Shown piece by piece: positions 5,287-9,382 of a stretch of 9,382 bases of DNA. Below the pieces are notes generated by a model. That model searched no databases. It had not been told where the DNA came from and saw only the letters and a program-made list of their open reading frames with translations. The stretch covers positions 1 to 9,382 of the forward strand of contig JAUVKC010000031.1 in assembly GCA_030592165.1 (NCBI GenBank). Direction: 5' to 3'. The stretch's first letter is position 1, and every line of letters begins with the position of its first letter. The DNA is from Candidatus Buchananbacteria bacterium. GTDB taxonomy: Bacteria > Patescibacteriota > Patescibacteriia > CAIXNZ01. Made by a program: the position numbers and the translations under genes.

Positions 5287-7509
5287 TTATTTATATTTAT
5301 TTAATAATTCTCTGGTTAATGGTCCGACAACACCAGCCTGATCAAATCCATTTGCTTCCTGAAATTTATTAACTGCCTCTTCAGTAACAGGACCAAAATA
5401 CCCAGTAACATCAATGTCCACAGGGAAAGTACCAAGACATTTCAACAATTCCTGTAATGGTCGTACTTGAACATTGTTACTGCCTAATAAGAGCTCATCT
5501 GTAAATATTATTGATGCTGAACAACTTGTATTCTCTACAAAACTAGACTCAGATTCTGTCTCACTTGATTGTGGATCTTCAATTCCAGATTCAAAATAAT
5601 TATTCAATGCAGATCTGGTACCAGGCCCCACATAGCCTACTTGTTCAATTCCTTTTGCTGCTTGAAATTTAATAACTGAAACTTCAGTTGCTGGACCAAA
5701 ATATCCGTTGATAATTTCATCTGCTGATAAATATCCCAAACATTGTAATAACTCCTGCATTGGTAGCACCTCAGCATTATTACTACCTTGACTTAAAAAT
5801 TCAGTAAATTCTACATCAATAGTACATCCAGTATTTTCAATAAATGAAGAAGCTGGGGGTACTGGAACAATATTTTGAGGCAATAAGTCTTTTGGATAAT
5901 CTAAAGCTTGAGTAATTTCAACACCAACAGTATAATCTGTAAAAAAAGCAGGACTTACATCATCAATAAATTTAGCCCAATCAACTCCATATAATTGCTG
6001 AGCAACAAATTCGGTTGTAACCCATCGTAAAACCGCCCCATTATCAACTGCGTAAACCTTTGGATCTGACTGTATTTTTATCATTCGAACACCTGGCTGA
6101 TAAGTCACATTACTACCTAAAGTAATTTCACTTAACTGTAAATCTGATATTTTTTTAACTTTGGAAAAATCACCATTAAAATAACTATCGTAAGTACCTC
6201 TGCTTGGGAAAACATGTCTTTTACTGTCACTACCATATAAATAAACTGGATCTAATGAAGCTTTAATCAAAGTACCAAAATTTAGACCAATTACGCCAGG
6301 GACAGGATCTTCTGTTTCACAAATATTAGAATAATTATAAGCATTTAATGATATTGTTTCATTAACAGCTAAATGAGAATCATCCCATAATAAAATATCT
6401 TGTTTAACCACATTATTATATAATAATGCAATTTTCACCTTATGATGCCAACTACCATTTACTTCCAAAACAGTGACCTCAATATTCTTACAATCTCTTT
6501 TATTAACCATTACTTTTAAATCATTATAATCATAATCTGAACCAGAATCTTCAAAATTAATAATCTTAATTGATCCGTCTAAAGATTCTATCTGAACATA
6601 CCCGTTATCCATACTTCTAATAGATCCATCTGGATTTATAATATACAGATTATAATCTAATTTATTACAATCAATTACACTACAACTTACTGGCAAACTA
6701 GGATCAATTGGATCTGTAGGATCAGGTGGTGCTGGGACATAAGGAGGACAACCTTCACTTTGAACTAAAATAGTATCACTTATTATCTGAGAATAATTAT
6801 TTGTTGAACTTTTAAACATCACAAAAACTGTTTTCCACCCGTCTCCTGGTATTAGTTCCCAACTTTGATTTATTCCTCCTATATAGGGTTCCCAGTTACT
6901 GCCAATAAAATTTGAATTATTACCCATAATTACTTGCTCAGCATTTTGAGATGAAACAGTAACTGAAACATTGGAACTTTCAGTGCAGGTTGACCCATTG
7001 TTTATTACTATCAAATAATTTTTAGGGAAAACACTTGTTGTTCCGCCACCACCGCCACCACCACCTGGTGGAGGAGGGGGAGGAGTAGCACAACCAGGTA
7101 AAGTTGAAGTTACTTGTAATCGTAAAGTTACTGTCCCGCCAGTACCAGTTAAAGTAGCCTGACTAGTTACGCAAGAAGGACTAACAGTATAATCATTTGA
7201 CCCTCCTTGTTTCGTAATCTGCAGATATTGACCACCACTAGTAGTATTAAAAGTTATTGATGAAGCATTATCCAGGGTTATATCAATATAATTATTTTGG
7301 ACACTAAGACTACTCACTTGTTGCCAAGGAGGTGTCACTGACCCTGCAACAACTGTGGTTAAAACAGGACCAGCATCAATAGTAAATAACTGAAAAGCAG
7401 TAATTGCGTTTAAATCAATATCATTTACTGCTAAAACTAAAGAAGGCAATAATAACAAAATTAATATAGCCAAGTATATTTTTCTTTTAAAGTGTAAGCT
7501 ATTCCCCAT
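5287..7509 (-). CDS. Secreted multidomain protein: DUF4114-like motif, CPR surface domain and two peptidoglycan-binding domains
   Basis: 740 residues. The signal peptide is about 1-27 (KRK, Leu-rich core, VLA before cleavage; no lipobox Cys, so not a lipoprotein). Domains in order: a beta-rich region (28-140); a Pro6-Gly8 hinge (143-156); an Ig-like region (about 163-250); a Pro/Asp linker (254-273); a DUF4114-like calcium-binding-type motif FEDSGSDYDYND (319-330); the CPR surface domain (420-530) with KRHVFP, a repeat of the DPxVY unit and the ending FFTDYTVG; then two PG_binding_1 domains (about 575-638 and 676-738). Each has GYFGP-x-T, KFQ and VGP-x-TR motifs. The C-terminal domains should attach it to peptidoglycan while the N-terminal part extends outward. 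No catalytic domain is evident. It follows the LytR_C gene by 17 bp without a Shine-Dalgarno. Confidence 0.9.
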   Translation of the reverse strand: MGNSLHFKRKIYLAILILLLLPSLVLAVNDIDLNAITAFQLFTIDAGPVLTTVVAGSVTPPWQQVSSLSVQNNYIDITLDNASSITFNTTSGGQYLQITKQGGSNDYTVSPSCVTSQATLTGTGGTVTLRLQVTSTLPGCATPPPPPPGGGGGGGGTTSVFPKNYLIVINNGSTCTESSNVSVTVSSQNAEQVIMGNNSNFIGSNWEPYIGGINQSWELIPGDGWKTVFVMFKSSTNNYSQIISDTILVQSEGCPPYVPAPPDPTDPIDPSLPVSCSVIDCNKLDYNLYIINPDGSIRSMDNGYVQIESLDGSIKIINFEDSGSDYDYNDLKVMVNKRDCKNIEVTVLEVNGSWHHKVKIALLYNNVVKQDILLWDDSHLAVNETISLNAYNYSNICETEDPVPGVIGLNFGTLIKASLDPVYLYGSDSKRHVFPSRGTYDSYFNGDFSKVKKISDLQLSEITLGSNVTYQPGVRMIKIQSDPKVYAVDNGAVLRWVTTEFVAQQLYGVDWAKFIDDVSPAFFTDYTVGVEITQALDYPKDLLPQNIVPVPPASSFIENTGCTIDVEFTEFLSQGSNNAEVLPMQELLQCLGYLSADEIINGYFGPATEVSVIKFQAAKGIEQVGYVGPGTRSALNNYFESGIEDPQSSETESESSFVENTSCSASIIFTDELLLGSNNVQVRPLQELLKCLGTFPVDIDVTGYFGPVTEEAVNKFQEANGFDQAGVVGPLTRELLNKYK
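5290..5850 (-). repeat. Two tandem ~86-residue repeats (Cys-strand plus PG_binding_1) in the 740-residue protein
   Basis: Protein residues 554-640 and 655-740 align over their full length. Both run SSF(I/V)ENT, a Cys, a short strand, GSNN, QELL-x-CLG, GYFGP and VGP-x-TR. The repeats are diverged at DNA level and separated by a Ser/Glu-rich linker. In each, two cysteines are exactly 28 residues apart (562/590, 663/691). Confidence 0.8.
7042..7083 (-). repeat. Low-complexity Pro6-Gly8 hinge coding segment
   Basis: A run of CCN and GGN codons encodes six prolines then eight glycines (residues 143-156). It probably separates the N-terminal beta domain from the rest. Such runs are prone to length variation. 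Confidence 0.85.
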
Positions 7510-7526
7510 TTGAAAAACTTATATTT

Positions 7527-8225
7527 TTATTGATTTTGTCCAATTATAATTAAAATAACTGCACCTTCAGGAGCTGTTTCCCCTTCAGGTAATTGAGCTA
7601 CTTGTCCGCCTAAACTTTCAGCAATTTTATTAATCTCGTCATTATCACCCATCAAATCAATCACTAAGGTGTTTTCATAAATCCCAACAGCATTATCTTT
7701 TACTTTTACTTGAGCGTTATTAAAAGTAGATATTAAAGTCTCTTCAAATTCAGTTAACTTATTATCATCATTTGTCCCGTTATATAAAGCAAAGGCAACT
7801 GTTCCAATCGTTCCCTGTCCAAAATTAACTGGTCCAACTTTTAATATCTTATTAGCTTCTTCATCATATAAAATCGCCATATCAGGATAAACAATTAAAC
7901 GATCACCGTTTTTTGCCTTAGCAAAAAAATCATTATTCTGCTCTCTTAAAGCATCAGCATCAGTTACTTTCGCCATTAAAGGCTTTGCATCTTCAGGTAA
8001 TTCAAGAATCGCATTCAATTCTTTTAAGATTTTATCATCTTCAACTACTAATGATCTTTGTTGCTGAACTTGTTTGGCAATTTTTAAGGTTTCCAAAGTT
8101 CCTGTCTTCCAAAGAATTAAAAAAGCCGCTGTTACAATAATCAAAACTATTAAAATAGTTTTTAAAATTTTAAATTTTCCTGAACTATTACTGTCTTTTT
8201 TTGCTCTGCGTTTTAGAATTTTCAT
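7527..8225 (-). CDS. Single-span membrane protein with LytR_C-like domain
   Basis: 232 residues. A basic cytoplasmic N-terminus (KILKRRAKK) precedes one membrane span (about 20-39). An extracytoplasmic helix or coil (42-75) and a middle part follow, with a GDRLIVYPDMAILYDEEANKI segment (107-127). The C-terminal domain (about 140-230) looks like LytR_C (PF13399). It starts GTVAFALYNGT (141-151), continues through a helix, EIN-x-IAESLGG (197-207), and ends in a hydrophobic strand AVILIIIG (222-229). LytR_C domains occur after LCP enzymes that attach polymers to peptidoglycan, but no LCP catalytic domain is present here. It may be an accessory or scaffold of wall assembly. It follows the tail-fibre-like gene by 26 bp and precedes the peptidoglycan-binding protein by 17 bp. 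No Shine-Dalgarno precedes ATG 8225. Confidence 0.85.
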   Translation of the reverse strand: MKILKRRAKKDSNSSGKFKILKTILIVLIIVTAAFLILWKTGTLETLKIAKQVQQQRSLVVEDDKILKELNAILELPEDAKPLMAKVTDADALREQNNDFFAKAKNGDRLIVYPDMAILYDEEANKILKVGPVNFGQGTIGTVAFALYNGTNDDNKLTEFEETLISTFNNAQVKVKDNAVGIYENTLVIDLMGDNDEINKIAESLGGQVAQLPEGETAPEGAVILIIIGQNQ

Positions 8226-8243
8226 GTATTGTGTTTATTAATT

Positions 8244-8249
8244 ATTATA
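8244..8249 (-). promoter_or_regulatory. Possible internal -10 box before the LytR_C gene
   Basis: A perfect TATAAT on the minus strand, 18 bases before ATG 8225, in the 26-bp gap. The -35 is poor. It could allow transcription apart from the upstream gene, or be chance in AT-rich DNA. Confidence 0.3.
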
Positions 8250-8251
8250 TT

Positions 8252-9382
8252 TTATTTAAATTGAATATAAGTATTACCAAAAGCAGGATCAGATGTAGAT
8301 ACAGTTTTATTAATTCCCATTAACCTAATATAAACATCAGCCTGAGAACCTGTAGCTATATTTATCCAAGTTCCTACTTGCACACCTGTCGCATTGGGAA
8401 GAAGAACCTCTAAATTGCCTGTAGATGCCAATGCATTCCAAACGCTACCATCCGTAGAATACTCTGCTCTTAAATAGCAAGTAGCAGAAGAACATGAACT
8501 GGTTAAATTAGTTACAATTCTTGCCTGAGTTGAATTGGTTAAATCAGTTAGAGCTCTATGATAAGTATTTCCACCGACAAACTCTGTTATTGTTGTTGGT
8601 AAATTATTCCAAGCCTGAGGAACATCAGAAGCTAAAATAGTCACATTACTTGTAGAAACAGCTGAACCGCTTGGTGTCTGCCATTCTGGAGCAGTTGCTC
8701 CAACATTCATTGTTAAAACCTGCCCAGCAGTACCTTTAGCCAAAGAAGCTAAGGTATTAGCAGCAGAAGCATAAAGAACATCACCTGCAGCAACAGAGTT
8801 CAACCCTGTACCTCCACTAGTTACAGCCAAGGCAGTTGTCAAAGCCAAACTATCAGCAGTAATACCACCAGCCTTTGTAATTGACCAATTTGTAGCTGTA
8901 ATATCATTACCTGTTCCAGCATTAGTAATTTGCAAACCAACTGGGTTATTAGTAGTATCATTTTGTGTTATAACTAAACCAGCATTATTTGAAGTATCAG
9001 GAACAGTTATAGCTACAGCACCACTGTCTGCTGTTATAGTCGTGCCATTATTATATGCCGTATCTAAGCTAGTTGTTCCTGCTCCAGCTGTTTGCCAAGC
9101 ACTTCCATCATACCATTTCAATTTATTACTGTCACCTGAATCAATAGCAATATCACCTGTTGTAGGTGTTCCAGGTAAACCTGCTGCGGCTAAATTAATA
9201 GCGCCCGTACTATATATTTTCAATGGTGTAACACCTTCTGGATGTACAAAGCTCAAAACATCAGGGGTTCCACTTGTAAATGATAATGCAAAATCATCGT
9301 TTGTTTCATCATTACCGACCCTTAATGAATTCCCAGTCACATAAACATTAGCCCAGCGATTTCCGTTAGAACCTAAGTCAAA
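8252..9382 (-). CDS. Tail-fibre/adhesin-like surface protein (5' partial)
   Basis: The frame is open through the right edge, giving 376 visible residues; the true start lies outside the window. A GTG at 9340 is internal, because the upstream codons continue a coherent motif (LGSNGNRWANVYVTGNSLRV). That motif resembles the repeats before chaperone-processed phage tail fibres and CPR surface proteins. Further motifs: TGDIAIDSGDSNKLKWYDG-x-AW; a Thr/Asn/Ala-rich beta region (SLDTAYNNGTTITADSGA, then VITQNDTTNNP); and the fibre-type VTSGGTG, GDVLYAS-x(2)-NTLA, GTAGQVL and P-x-W series. The C-terminal ~120 residues form a different, probably beta-sandwich domain with a CSSATC cysteine pair and an ending DPAFGNTYIQFK. 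The composition is low in Lys and charged residues. Likely a long, extracellular, possibly trimeric fibre; attachment or host/cell contact is inferred. First visible gene of the envelope cluster. Confidence 0.85.
   Translation of the reverse strand, partial: FDLGSNGNRWANVYVTGNSLRVGNDETNDDFALSFTSGTPDVLSFVHPEGVTPLKIYSTGAINLAAAGLPGTPTTGDIAIDSGDSNKLKWYDGSAWQTAGAGTTSLDTAYNNGTTITADSGAVAITVPDTSNNAGLVITQNDTTNNPVGLQITNAGTGNDITATNWSITKAGGITADSLALTTALAVTSGGTGLNSVAAGDVLYASAANTLASLAKGTAGQVLTMNVGATAPEWQTPSGSAVSTSNVTILASDVPQAWNNLPTTITEFVGGNTYHRALTDLTNSTQARIVTNLTSSCSSATCYLRAEYSTDGSVWNALASTGNLEVLLPNATGVQVGTWINIATGSQADVYIRLMGINKTVSTSDPAFGNTYIQFK

Noticed and set aside
5290..5850. Possible CRISPR or DNA-level direct repeats
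   Set aside because: The repetition is in protein sequence and is diverged in DNA; there are no regular identical repeats with spacers anywhere in the window.
9338..9340. GTG as the start of the fibre-like protein
   Set aside because: In-frame codons upstream to the window edge continue a recognisable motif (NRWANVYVTG), so the gene is cut by the edge.
9042..9344. Plus-strand open frame at the right end
   Set aside because: Antisense to the repetitive fibre-like gene; the low-complexity coding strand naturally leaves the opposite frame open.

Overview
The window is AT-rich and reads like a chromosomal segment of a Patescibacteria (CPR) bacterium. This rests on composition and on protein families, not on a marker gene. 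The strongest hint is a surface-protein domain with the pattern DP-x-VY...W(I/V)...F that I associate with CPR genomes. It occurs in two separate genes here, next to a tail-fibre-like surface protein and a LytR_C-type membrane protein. No rRNA, tRNA, CRISPR array, transposase or prophage gene is visible.

Layout, left to right. The 3' end of a plus-strand surface protein (3-230) converges on a 54-residue cysteine-rich protein (269-433, minus), and the two share a bidirectional terminator. Next comes a minus-strand pair: pgi (glucose-6-phosphate isomerase) followed four bases later by a zinc-ribbon/DUF1003 membrane protein. Divergent from pgi is an unrecognised multi-membrane-span protein (2558-3295, plus). 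Its 3' end overlaps the tail of lgt (3251-4105, minus) by 45 bp. Upstream of lgt is a small two-span membrane protein (4176-4424) with its own strong promoter. It lies between a hairpin before lgt and a perfect 30-bp palindromic terminator.

The right half (4568-9382, minus) is a cell-envelope cluster. In transcription order it holds a repeat-rich tail-fibre/adhesin-like protein (5' end outside the window), a single-span protein with a LytR_C-like domain, a 740-residue secreted protein with a DUF4114-like motif and two peptidoglycan-binding domains, and an MscS-related membrane protein lacking the channel's cytoplasmic part. Gaps are 17-35 bp and the first visible terminator follows the last gene, so co-transcription is plausible, although AT-rich -10-like boxes occur in some gaps.

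Translation signals differ among the genes. Only the two smallest have a clear Shine-Dalgarno, the same AAAGGAGGAT in both, together with near-consensus sigma70 promoters. The other genes with visible starts lack one. For lgt a TATAAT box lies so close to the ATG that a leaderless mRNA is likely. I see no clearly new defence or mobile system. The items most worth a second look are the Cys-rich microprotein, the unknown membrane protein, the isolated 82-residue gene with an inverted repeat over its promoter, and the envelope cluster.
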